Positions 17,426 to 23,929 of a stretch of DNA of 31,130 bases are shown here, one piece after another. How positions within the stretch are numbered: position 1 is the stretch's first letter; each line of letters opens with the position of its first letter. The notes beneath the pieces were generated by a model that was not told where the DNA came from, ran no database searches, and saw only the letters and a program-made list of their open reading frames with translations. A program made the translations under genes and the position numbers. Source of the stretch: Leadbetterella sp964423865 (GTDB lineage Bacteria > Bacteroidota > Bacteroidia > Cytophagales > Spirosomataceae); contig CAYRGN010000043.1 of NCBI GenBank assembly GCA_964423865.1, forward strand, positions 1 through 31,130, in the 5' to 3' direction.

Positions 17426-18307
17426 ATGAATTCCAGGATATATCCTTTACTCGTTTTAAGTCTTCTTATTTTTTCGTGCTCCAGAGAGTTTACCCGGATT
17501 CAGAAAAAGGGTACTACGGAAGAAAAATACGCCGCCGCCATGAAATATTATAAAAAGGCGGACTACTACAAGGCCGGCGTCTTGTTTGAAGAAATCAGTC
17601 CTTTATTACGTGGCGACAGCACAGCGGAGAAAACCCAGTTTTACAACGCCTACGCTAATTTTTACCAGGGCAATTACCAGATGAGCAGCTACCTGTTCAA
17701 CTCTTTTTACGCCACCTACAACAACAGTCCTTTCGCGGAAGAAGCCTACTACATGTACGCGAATTCGATGTACAAGGATACCCCGCCGTATAACCTGGAC
17801 CAGACCAATACACTGACCGCGATTGACGCGTTACAGACGTTTATTAACTCTTATCCGGACAGCAAATACGCGGAAAGTTGTACCCGTAACCTTCAGGATC
17901 TGCGGGAAAGGCTGGAACGTAAAGCCTATGAGAAAGCGAAGCTGTATTACAAAACCCGCGACCCGTCGTGGGGTGGACTTAGCAATTACCTGGCTTCGGT
18001 AGTGACCATTGAAAACTTTAAGAAAGATTTTCCGGATTCGAAATATAACGAGGAGCTAAGTTCTATGCAGATCACCGCGCAGTATGAACTGGCTGAGCTT
18101 AGTTTATTCAATAAGCAAAAAGAACGTTATAACGAGACTTTGAACTTTTATACGAAGTTTATAGATAAGTATCCCGGTAGTAAATACATCAAAGACCTGG
18201 AGAAGTACTATGACCGTTCGTTGAAAGGCCTGGATAAAGTAGCTGAAATTGAGAAAAAGATTGAAGAACTCAAGCAGCAGCAGGCCGAAGCCGAAGGACT
18301 GGAATAA
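17426..18307 (+). CDS. bamD: Outer membrane assembly lipoprotein BamD
   Basis: Lipoprotein component of the BAM complex that folds outer-membrane beta-barrels, such as the receptor encoded at 8466. It has a signal peptide with lipobox IFSC (Cys18), followed by TPR-like helical repeats: KYAAAMKYYKKADYYKAGVLFEEI read over repeat 1, YNAYANFYQGNYQMSSYLFNSF over repeat 2, and FAEEAYYMYANSMYK over repeat 3. Later repeats contain INSYPDSKYAESC and FIDKYPGSKYIKDLE, the PxSxY signature typical of BamD. The C-terminus is a coiled, Glu/Gln-rich tail (EIEKKIEELKQQQAEAEG). At 293 residues it is slightly longer than the E. coli protein (245), as usual in Bacteroidota. Confidence 0.93.
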   Translation: MNSRIYPLLVLSLLIFSCSREFTRIQKKGTTEEKYAAAMKYYKKADYYKAGVLFEEISPLLRGDSTAEKTQFYNAYANFYQGNYQMSSYLFNSFYATYNNSPFAEEAYYMYANSMYKDTPPYNLDQTNTLTAIDALQTFINSYPDSKYAESCTRNLQDLRERLERKAYEKAKLYYKTRDPSWGGLSNYLASVVTIENFKKDFPDSKYNEELSSMQITAQYELAELSLFNKQKERYNETLNFYTKFIDKYPGSKYIKDLEKYYDRSLKGLDKVAEIEKKIEELKQQQAEAEGLE

Positions 18308-18327
18308 AGTCAGGCAGGAAAAGCTGT

Positions 18328-18358
18328 TTTGATTTCAGCATTTTAATTTGTAATTTTG
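18328..18358 (+). promoter_or_regulatory. Consensus Bacteroidota promoter of rpoZ
   Basis: TTTG (18328-18331), a 19-base spacer and TAATTTTG (18351-18358) match the Bacteroidota housekeeping consensus completely. The predicted start leaves a leader of about 24 bases before the ATG at 18387, so rpoZ is transcribed separately from bamD. Confidence 0.75.
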
Positions 18359-18386
18359 CACCTTGTTTTATAAAACTGATTAAATA

Positions 18387-18692
18387 ATGGCAATTAATCC
18401 TTCTATAGTCACCCGTGATACCGATGTTCTGGCGTCAAAAACCAGCAATGTCTATGAATCCGTATACGTGGTTTCGAAAAGAGCGCAGCAAATCGCGATC
18501 AAATCGAAAGAGGAGCTTTCGCATAAGTTGAGTGAGTTTGCTTCGAGTGTGGATAACCTGGAAGAAATTTTTGAAAACCGGGAGCAGATAGAGATTTCCA
18601 AATATTACGAAAGACAACCTAAGCCTACGAGTGTAGCTTTAGACGAATTCCTGAATGACCAGGTAGTCATCAAATACAGAGACGAGGAGTAA
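18387..18692 (+). CDS. rpoZ: DNA-directed RNA polymerase omega subunit (Bacteroidota RpoZ/Rpb6 type)
   Basis: Small subunit aiding assembly and stability of RNA polymerase. The 101 residues contain an omega/Rpb6-like core: VYESVYVVSKRAQQIAIKSKEEL, in which the R-A-x-Q-I segment matches the conserved omega helix. A Glu-rich helix LEEIFENREQIEISKYYERQPKPTSVALDEF (two halves) leads to an acidic C-terminus. The position directly after bamD is the arrangement I know from Bacteroidota. It has its own consensus promoter and a terminator 35 bases downstream. Confidence 0.88.
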   Translation: MAINPSIVTRDTDVLASKTSNVYESVYVVSKRAQQIAIKSKEELSHKLSEFASSVDNLEEIFENREQIEISKYYERQPKPTSVALDEFLNDQVVIKYRDEE

Positions 18693-18726
18693 GATAAAAC
18701 GGTCTGTCGCTAGGTGGTAAAGACGG

Positions 18727-18765
18727 AAAGTTAAGGGGCATTGCTTGTTCCTTAACTTTTTATTT
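18727..18765 (+). terminator. Intrinsic terminator of rpoZ
   Basis: Perfect 10-base arms aaagttaagg (18727-18736) and ccttaacttt (18750-18759) enclose a 13-base loop and are followed by tttattttat. This fits a rho-independent terminator between the convergent rpoZ and Nudix genes. Confidence 0.8.
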
Positions 18766-19394
18766 TATGGTATTCTGTTGTTCAATACATCCGAAAACTC
18801 GCTTAAGATAAGTGAAGTTGCACCCCACACCCAGGAATCCTGTACCTCAAAGCCCGGTACTTCCACTTTCCGGTCTCCCCACATCATTTCCTTTCTGATA
18901 ATTTCGCTGTTGCGGAGAATGTCTTCGATATCGGTGTGGTAAATGCGCTCTACTTCTCTCGCGTCGGGGAAAAATTCGGGCAAATAATCCAGATACCCAA
19001 TGACAGGGTGTACGACAAAGTTGCTGACAGGGATGTAGACCTGTGTCAGTTCTCCCAAAACTTTCACGTCGATGGCCCGTATGCCGATTTCTTCCTGTGC
19101 TTCACGTAAGGCGGTGCGTATGAGGTTCTCATCACCCGGTTCAGCTTTTCCGCCGGGCAGGGCCATTTGTCCCCCATGCTTTCCGTCGTAATGCGGGCGC
19201 AGGATCAGGGGAAAATAAGACCGGGAAGCCCAGGGGTAGAGCAGAATGAGTACCGCGCTCTTCTTTACCGTTTCGGGTACCGTCTGGTGGGTCTTTAAGC
19301 GCCCCTGGTGCGAATACTTACTATGGGAGGCTACGCCCGGCAAAGGTTGTTTCAGGCGGCTTTCCAGGATATCGATGGTTTGGTCAAACAGCAT
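18765..19394 (-). CDS. Nudix hydrolase, CoA pyrophosphatase type
   Basis: Predicted to split CoA or acyl-CoA into phosphopantetheine and 3',5'-ADP. The complete Nudix box is present (GGKAEPGDENLIRTALREA then QEEIGI), preceded by LRPHYDGKHGGQMALPGG, the block that marks the NudL/NUDT7-type CoA diphosphatases. About 209 residues from the ATG at 19394; the longer frame begins at a TTG (19424). It lies 45 bases behind the FAD oxidoreductase gene on the same strand and is probably co-transcribed with it. Substrate is inferred from the motif only. Confidence 0.88.
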   Translation of the reverse strand: MLFDQTIDILESRLKQPLPGVASHSKYSHQGRLKTHQTVPETVKKSAVLILLYPWASRSYFPLILRPHYDGKHGGQMALPGGKAEPGDENLIRTALREAQEEIGIRAIDVKVLGELTQVYIPVSNFVVHPVIGYLDYLPEFFPDAREVERIYHTDIEDILRNSEIIRKEMMWGDRKVEVPGFEVQDSWVWGATSLILSEFSDVLNNRIP

Positions 19395-19439
19395 GGGTGA
19401 GGGGGTAAGACTATCCCCGCTCAAATTAGACTAAAAAAA

Positions 19440-21020
19440 TCAGTTGTCCAAGTATTTTTTAGCAAAAGCATTGACACAGCGTTCTCCGTCTACGGCGGCG
19501 GAAATTATGCCGCCGGCATAGCCGGCTCCTTCTCCACATGGATAAAAACGGAGGGTGTCTACGTGCTCGAGGGTATCTTCGTGCCGGGGTATGCGTACGG
19601 GGGAGGAGGTACGGCTTTCGATACCAATCATTTGTCCCGCGTTATAGTTTCGCATTTTTTTATTGAATTCGCGTAAGCCCTGTTGCAGGGCGCCGGCGAT
19701 GCCACTTGGCAGGATATCGTGGAAATTCAAGGCGGTCAGGCCGGGCTGATAGGAAGTATCGGCCAGGGAGGAACTCAATCTGTTCCTGTAAAAATCCGCG
19801 ATCTTTTGGGCGGGGGCTACCTGGGTGATGCCGTTATGGATGCCCAGTTTTTCACAGACGAGGCGGTGGGCTTTTTGTTCTACGCTTTTCTGTAATTCGA
19901 GGGCGGCCAGGGGGCCGTAATCGTCAAACGACTTCCAGTCGGGAGGATTGACGGCGACCACCACGCCGGAATTGGCGAAGAAGGAATCTCTTCGGGAGGG
20001 GGACATGCCGTTGACGACCAATTCGTTTTGAGCGGTAGAGGCCGGAACGATGAATCCGCCCGGACACATGCAGAAGCTAAAAACGCCGCGGGGTATTCCG
20101 TTAAACGCGGTCTGGGCCACGAGGGAGTACGCGGCGGCTGGCAGGAGCCCACGGTCTTCGGCGTGGTATTGACAAGTGTCTACAAAGCGCTGTTGATGTT
20201 CAATACGTACACCTAAAGCAAAGGGTTTATTTTCGAGAGACAGGTTTTTCCGGAGAAGCAGGGTGAAAATATCGCGGGCAGAGTGGCCTGTGGCCAGTAT
20301 CACGCCGTCTGCCGTCCATTCTTTCCCATCGGCCGTTTTAACGCCGTGGATTACGCCCTTCTCCTGAAGCAGGTCGGTCACCTTTTGCTCAAAATGTACT
20401 TCTCCTCCGTTTTCCAGGATAGACTTCCGGATATTTTCAATTACCACGGGTAGTTTGTTGGTGCCGATGTGGGGGTGCGCTTCCATCAGGATGCGCTCTG
20501 TGGCACCGTGCTTCACCAGGATCTCCAGGATCCGCCGGATATCGCCCCGCTTTTTGGATCGGGTATACAATTTTCCGTCAGAATAGGTACCTGCCCCGCC
20601 TTCCCCGAAGCAATAATTGGAGTCGGGATTTACGATATGCTCCTTATTGATGGCCGCCAGGTCGCGGCGTCTTGATTTTACGTCTTTTCCCCGCTCCAAA
20701 ACTATGGGTTGAATGCCCAGTTCAAGGCAGCGTAACGCAGCAAAAATTCCTGCGGGTCCGGCGCCAATAATCAGCAGCTTTTTCCGGAATGGTTTTCGGT
20801 GGTATACGTACCCGGGGAAATCGAGGGAAGGGAAGGGGCCTTCAGTAGAAATTTCTATTTCCAGGTTCACCCGGATATTCCGGTTGCGGGCGTCGATGGA
20901 TTGACGGTGTTTACGAAAATGAAAATGGGGGAGGCCCGTCTTTTTTTTTAGGAAATCTTCCAGGGCGGTCTCGTCAAATGCCACTTCGGGCGAAACCACG
21001 TAACGCAATATTTTGTTCAT
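19440..21020 (-). CDS. FAD-dependent oxidoreductase of the COG2509 family
   Basis: A flavoprotein of unknown substrate. The first 75 residues form a small N-terminal domain with a basic stretch (HFHFRKHRQSIDARNR). The FAD-binding Rossmann fold then starts with LLIIGAGPAGIFAALRCLELG (GAGPAG at residues 86-91). Further family marks are CFGEGGAGTYSDGKLYTR, VILATGHSARDIF, GVRIEHQQ and the C-terminal RFYPCGEGAGYAGGIISAAVDG, which closes the FAD site. At 526 residues it has the family length. Related proteins are widespread but I know of no settled function. The ATG start faces nuoI; the 90-base gap must hold both promoters. Confidence 0.88.
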   Translation of the reverse strand: MNKILRYVVSPEVAFDETALEDFLKKKTGLPHFHFRKHRQSIDARNRNIRVNLEIEISTEGPFPSLDFPGYVYHRKPFRKKLLIIGAGPAGIFAALRCLELGIQPIVLERGKDVKSRRRDLAAINKEHIVNPDSNYCFGEGGAGTYSDGKLYTRSKKRGDIRRILEILVKHGATERILMEAHPHIGTNKLPVVIENIRKSILENGGEVHFEQKVTDLLQEKGVIHGVKTADGKEWTADGVILATGHSARDIFTLLLRKNLSLENKPFALGVRIEHQQRFVDTCQYHAEDRGLLPAAAYSLVAQTAFNGIPRGVFSFCMCPGGFIVPASTAQNELVVNGMSPSRRDSFFANSGVVVAVNPPDWKSFDDYGPLAALELQKSVEQKAHRLVCEKLGIHNGITQVAPAQKIADFYRNRLSSSLADTSYQPGLTALNFHDILPSGIAGALQQGLREFNKKMRNYNAGQMIGIESRTSSPVRIPRHEDTLEHVDTLRFYPCGEGAGYAGGIISAAVDGERCVNAFAKKYLDN

Positions 21021-21078
21021 GAGGAAAGGTTTCTATCCTTTAATGCCGTAAAGTTAACCATTGTTCGGGTCAAATTCG

Positions 21079-21086
21079 TATTTTTG
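21079..21086 (+). promoter_or_regulatory. -7 box (TATTTTTG) for the nuoIJK unit
   Basis: TATTTTTG matches TAnnTTTG and lies 24 bases before the TTG start of nuoI at 21111. The nearest -33-like attg (21060-21063) is only 15 bases upstream, so support is partial. It indicates that nuoIJK has its own promoter rather than depending on upstream nuo genes. Confidence 0.45.
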
Positions 21087-21110
21087 TTCCCGGCATATCA
21101 TTAAATCACT

Positions 21111-22223
21111 TTGGGATACTTCTCCAATATAGGTAACGGGGTCAAAACCACTGTAAAAGGCTTAAGCCTCACCCTGAAGCATCTTTGGGCCGCCCGTGAG
21201 ACCAAGGGGGCTATGGAGATCAGGGATCATGCTTTTTTTGAGGTAACCGAAGGAAATGTTACGCTGAAATACCCTTATGAGCAACTTTCCGTTCCCGATG
21301 CCGGACGCTACCAACTGGATTGTGAAATAGACGACTGTATTGTATGCGATAAATGCGCCAAGATTTGTCCGGTAGATTGTATAGAAATTGAGGCCATTAA
21401 ATCTCCGGAGTTGATCCGTCACGCTTCCGACGGTTCCCCTGTTCGGCTGCACGCGGCCAAGTTTAACATTGATATGGCCAAGTGTTGTTTCTGCGGCCTC
21501 TGTACTACGGTTTGTCCTACGGAATGCCTGACCATGACCGATGAGTATGACTTTTCCGTGCAGGATGTCAATCTGTTGAATTTCGCTTTCTCTAATCTTT
21601 CTGAAGAGGAAGCGCAGGAAAAACGGGAATTATATACACAATTTGTGGCGGAAAAAGAGGCGGCCAAGGCGGTAGCGAAAGCGCCTGTAAGTAGCGCAAA
21701 TTCCCCTGCGCCTAAGCCTGTGTTTCGACCGAAGCCGGCGGTGGATGTCTCGCCCACTGTGGATACACCGGAAGAAAAGCCTGTGTCTTCTCGCCCTGCC
21801 TTTGTACCTAAAGCGAAGCCCGAGAGCGGAGGGGAAAGTAAACCCGCCTTTGTGCCTAAAGCGAAACCAGAAGTAAGTGGAGAGAGTAAGCCCGCCTTTG
21901 TACCCAAGGCAAAACCAGAAGTAAGCACAGAAAATAAACCGAAATTTGTGCCTAAAGCGAAACCACAAGTAAGTGGAGAGAGTAAGCCCGCTTTTGTACC
22001 TAAAGCGAAACCACAAGTAAGTGGAGAGAGTAAGCCCGCTTTTGTACCCAAGGCAAAACCAGAAGTAAGCACAGAAAATAAACCCGCCTTTGTACCCAAA
22101 GCAAAACCGGAAGTAAGCGCAGAAAGCAAACCTGCTTTTGTGCCTAAAGCGAAACCAGAAGTAAGCGCAGAAAGCAAACCTGCTTTTGTGCCTAAAACCA
22201 AACCCCGGATTAGCGATGAGTGA
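21111..22223 (+). CDS. nuoI: NADH-quinone oxidoreductase subunit I with long repeat tail
   Basis: Ferredoxin-like subunit of respiratory complex I carrying two [4Fe-4S] clusters in the peripheral arm. The N-terminal part GVKTTVKGLSLTLKHLW is typical of Bacteroidota NuoI. Two full cluster motifs follow: CIVCDKCAKICPVDC and CCFCGLCTTVCPTEC. The recognisable subunit ends near residue 190. A Pro/Ala/Lys linker then leads into nine tandem 16-residue repeats (consensus KPAFVPKAKPEVSGES) filling residues 228-370 to the stop, which is unusual for this subunit. The start is a TTG at 21111; an in-frame stop nine bases upstream leaves no ATG alternative. The stop overlaps the nuoJ start by eight bases. 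Confidence 0.93.
   Translation: MGYFSNIGNGVKTTVKGLSLTLKHLWAARETKGAMEIRDHAFFEVTEGNVTLKYPYEQLSVPDAGRYQLDCEIDDCIVCDKCAKICPVDCIEIEAIKSPELIRHASDGSPVRLHAAKFNIDMAKCCFCGLCTTVCPTECLTMTDEYDFSVQDVNLLNFAFSNLSEEEAQEKRELYTQFVAEKEAAKAVAKAPVSSANSPAPKPVFRPKPAVDVSPTVDTPEEKPVSSRPAFVPKAKPESGGESKPAFVPKAKPEVSGESKPAFVPKAKPEVSTENKPKFVPKAKPQVSGESKPAFVPKAKPQVSGESKPAFVPKAKPEVSTENKPAFVPKAKPEVSAESKPAFVPKAKPEVSAESKPAFVPKTKPRISDE
21792..22220 (+). repeat. Nine tandem 48-bp repeats at the 3' end of nuoI
   Basis: Nine consecutive units of 48 bases (the last lacking one codon) encode variants of KPAFVPKAKPEVSGES. Variants include KPAFVPKAKPEVSTEN, KPKFVPKAKPQVSGES, KPAFVPKAKPEVSAES and a final divergent KPAFVPKTKPRISDE. Some pairs are almost identical at DNA level, which suggests recent expansion by slippage or unequal recombination. 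Confidence 0.95.
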
Positions 22224-22722
22224 GCAAGTAATCACCGATCTGATTTTTGGGTTGTTTTGCCTGATTACAGTAGGCGGGGCGGTATACGTATTGTGGAGCA
22301 GGCATGTATTGTATGCCGCTTACGGTCTTCTCCTTACTTTTTTGGGCGTAGCGGGGATCTTTGTTTTCGCAGGAGCTGAATTTGTGTCTGCCGCCCAAAT
22401 TATGATTTATGTAGGAGGGATTCTCGTTTTACTGGTCTTTGGGATCATGTTGAGTTCCCGGAAGAAAGACGGAGTAGGGCATTTAACCGTGGAAAACGCT
22501 CCCCGGGGTACAGGTGTGCTTACCGCTGTTTTGATGAGTGCGGTATTGGTCCTCCTGCTCAGCCGTTTGACATTTTCCATAGAGGTAAACGGAGAATGGT
22601 TGGCTATAAAGCAATTGGGACTTTCGCTTATGACCACCTATGTAGTGATATTGGAAGTAATTGGAATTCTATTGTTAATGGCCCTGGTGGGGGCCACTTA
22701 TCTCGCAAAAGATGATCAATAA
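22216..22722 (+). CDS. nuoJ: NADH-quinone oxidoreductase subunit J
   Basis: Membrane-arm subunit of complex I. The 168 residues (ATG at 22216, MSEQVITDLIFGLFCL) form five hydrophobic segments. The third, EFVSAAQIMIYVGGILVLLVFGIML, is the highly conserved NuoJ segment with the pi-bulge-forming YVGGI region. The start overlaps the nuoI stop (8 bases) and the end overlaps nuoK (11 bases), so the three are translationally coupled. Confidence 0.94.
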   Translation: MSEQVITDLIFGLFCLITVGGAVYVLWSRHVLYAAYGLLLTFLGVAGIFVFAGAEFVSAAQIMIYVGGILVLLVFGIMLSSRKKDGVGHLTVENAPRGTGVLTAVLMSAVLVLLLSRLTFSIEVNGEWLAIKQLGLSLMTTYVVILEVIGILLLMALVGATYLAKDDQ

Positions 22723-23026
22723 CCTGTTGCCTTACCTGGTGGTCTCCGGACTGCTGTTTGCCATTGGTTTTGCGGTGGTGGTCAGCAAAAAAAACCTTAT
22801 TCTGATGCTGATGGGGGTAGAGCTGATGCTGAACGCGGTCAATGTGAATTTCGCGGCCTTCTCTAAGTTCGATCCCGACCCGGTAAAAGGACAAATATTT
22901 TCAATTTTTGTTATGATTATTGCTGCGGCAGAAATTGCTGTGGGACTGGCGATTGTGCTAAAAATACGTCGGTACTACCAGGTAATTGATCCGGAAAAAC
23001 TAAATAATTTGCGGGATAAAATTTGA
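22712..23026 (+). CDS. nuoK: NADH-quinone oxidoreductase subunit K
   Basis: Small membrane-arm subunit of complex I taking part in proton translocation. At 104 residues with three transmembrane segments, it has the conserved glutamates in MGVELMLNAVN (second segment) and IIAAAEIAVGLAIVL (third segment). The C-terminal extension RRYYQVIDPEKLNNLRDKI is normal for the phylum. The downstream neighbours expected in a standard operon (nuoL, nuoM, nuoN) are missing: the tRNA-Arg promoter begins inside its last codons. Confidence 0.94.
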   Translation: MINNLLPYLVVSGLLFAIGFAVVVSKKNLILMLMGVELMLNAVNVNFAAFSKFDPDPVKGQIFSIFVMIIAAAEIAVGLAIVLKIRRYYQVIDPEKLNNLRDKI

Positions 23027-23052
23027 ATTTTTAAAACTAATTTCTACCTTTG
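23022..23052 (+). promoter_or_regulatory. Consensus Bacteroidota promoter of tRNA-Arg
   Basis: TTTG (23022-23025), exactly 19 bases, then TACCTTTG (23045-23052): a complete match to TTTG-N19-TAnnTTTG. The -33 box overlaps the TGA stop of nuoK (23024-23026). The predicted start is about 35 bases before the mature tRNA. Confidence 0.75.
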
Positions 23053-23090
23053 CAATCCGATCAGTTAGTCATAACGATTTGAAAGGATAT

Positions 23091-23164
23091 GGCTGCGTAG
23101 CTCAACTGAATAGAGCATCTGACTACGGATCAGAAGGTTTCAGGTTTGAATCCTGACGCGGTCA
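23091..23164 (+). tRNA. tRNA-Arg (anticodon ACG)
   Basis: A complete 74-base cloverleaf. The acceptor stem ggctgcg pairs with cgcggtc using two G-U pairs, the D stem is gctc/gagc, and the anticodon stem is tctga/tcaga around the loop ctacgga (anticodon ACG, read as ICG after deamination, decoding CGU/CGC/CGA). The variable loop is aggtt, and the T stem tcagg/cctga encloses tttgaat. The discriminator is A and CCA is not encoded. Confidence 0.93.
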
Positions 23165-23193
23165 CAAAATGAGAGCAGCCGGTTGGAACTTTC

Positions 23194-23230
23194 AAAAAAG
23201 AGCTTAGAATATTTTCTGAGCTCTTTTTTT
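23194..23230 (+). terminator. Intrinsic terminator of tRNA-Arg
   Basis: The arms aaaaaagagcttagaa and ttctgagctctttttt pair at 15 of 16 positions around a 4-base loop (tatt), ending in a T8 run. It lies 30 bases past the mature 3' end. Confidence 0.85.
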
Positions 23231-23238
23231 TGTACTCA

Positions 23239-23298
23239 TGACCAGGATCAGAAGGTTTCAGGTGGGGGCGCCTAGCCTTGAATCCTGACGCGGTCACA
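23239..23298 (+). pseudogene. Partial, interrupted copy of the tRNA-Arg 3' half
   Basis: From ggatcagaagg (23245) to ggtcaca (23298) the sequence repeats 40 bases of the tRNA exactly (3' anticodon stem to acceptor and two bases beyond), but with 14 extra bases (23264-23277, gggggcgcctagcc) inserted at the start of the T-loop. A weaker match continues upstream to about 23239 (tgacca versus tgactac). The 5' half is absent, so it cannot be a functional tRNA. It could be a decayed tandem duplicate or a trace of integration into the tRNA gene. Confidence 0.85.
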
Positions 23299-23299
23299 G

Positions 23300-23327
23300 A
23301 GCCCTCGAAAGAGGGCTTTCTTTATTG
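23300..23327 (+). terminator. Intrinsic terminator after the tRNA fragment
   Basis: A perfect 7-base stem agccctc/gagggct with a GAAA tetraloop is followed by ttctttatt. It directly abuts the end of the tRNA fragment and may be the original tRNA terminator. Confidence 0.8.
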
Positions 23328-23582
23328 CCCAGCCAGATTTCTATTTGTTAACACCTTAGCCTGATTGTTAACAGTTTTTGATTTCTTTCCAAATTTATTT
23401 CACTCAGCTTTTCTTACAATTTTAGCTATATTGACCCGGTGGCAGAGACTGGCAGATATTCTCCGGAGAATCAGGCAATACAAATATGAATGAATTTGTG
23501 TATTTTTATAGCATTGAAACATGCTTGGAAAGTGCAGCTTACTAATAGCTAAGCTATTCAAATTCAAAACAGGTATAGTAGA

Positions 23583-23912
23583 ATGGAAAACTTTGATTCA
23601 CTCATATCCGAAATTGTCAGATTCAGAGATGAAAGAGATTGGGAGCAATTTCATAACTCCAAAGATCTGGCCATCGCCCTATCACTGGAGGCCTCTGAGC
23701 TGCTGGAAATATTTCTTTGGAAGAAGAATGAAGAATTCAATGAAGATAAGATGAAAGAAGAGCTGGCCGATGTATTGATGTATGCATTGCTTTTGGCCAA
23801 TAAGCACCACCTGAATGTTCCTCAGATCATCCGCGATAAAATCAAAAGAAACTCGGAAAAGTATCCTGTTGATAAAGCAAAAGGAACGGCAAAGAAATAC
23901 GACGAATTATAA
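23583..23912 (+). CDS. MazG-like nucleotide pyrophosphohydrolase
   Basis: Predicted to hydrolyse nucleoside triphosphates to monophosphates (RS21-C6/MazG-like branch of the all-alpha NTP-PPase superfamily). The 109 residues contain the magnesium-binding motif Glu36-x-x-Glu39 (EASELLEIFLW) and Glu60-x-x-Asp63 (EELADVLMYALLL). The family's closing KRNSEKYPVDKAKGTAKKY is also present. In prokaryotes these enzymes clean damaged nucleotides or lower nucleotide pools, and they recur next to defence genes. The gene lies 17 bases before the helicase gene on the same strand, so the two probably form one operon. Base composition is intermediate between the core genome and the AT-rich genes downstream. 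Confidence 0.88.
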   Translation: MENFDSLISEIVRFRDERDWEQFHNSKDLAIALSLEASELLEIFLWKKNEEFNEDKMKEELADVLMYALLLANKHHLNVPQIIRDKIKRNSEKYPVDKAKGTAKKYDEL

Positions 23913-23929
23913 GAAATCAGTCCTCCCAT

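Larger units (their letters stand above)
23027..23582. other. Non-coding stretch between nuoK and the mazG-like gene
   Basis: 556 bases without a protein gene. It holds the tRNA promoter (from 23022), tRNA-Arg (23091-23164), its terminator (about 23194-23230), a broken copy of the tRNA 3' half (23239-23298) and a second terminator (23300-23327). An AT-rich part then contains a 14-base perfect palindrome at 23458-23471. I see no TAnnTTTG promoter for the downstream genes. Confidence 0.7.

Noticed and set aside
21419..22201. 260-codon minus-strand frame with a repetitive GFALGTKAGLLS pattern
   Set aside because: It is simply the antisense reading of the 48-base nuoI repeats, whose length (a multiple of three) keeps every frame open.
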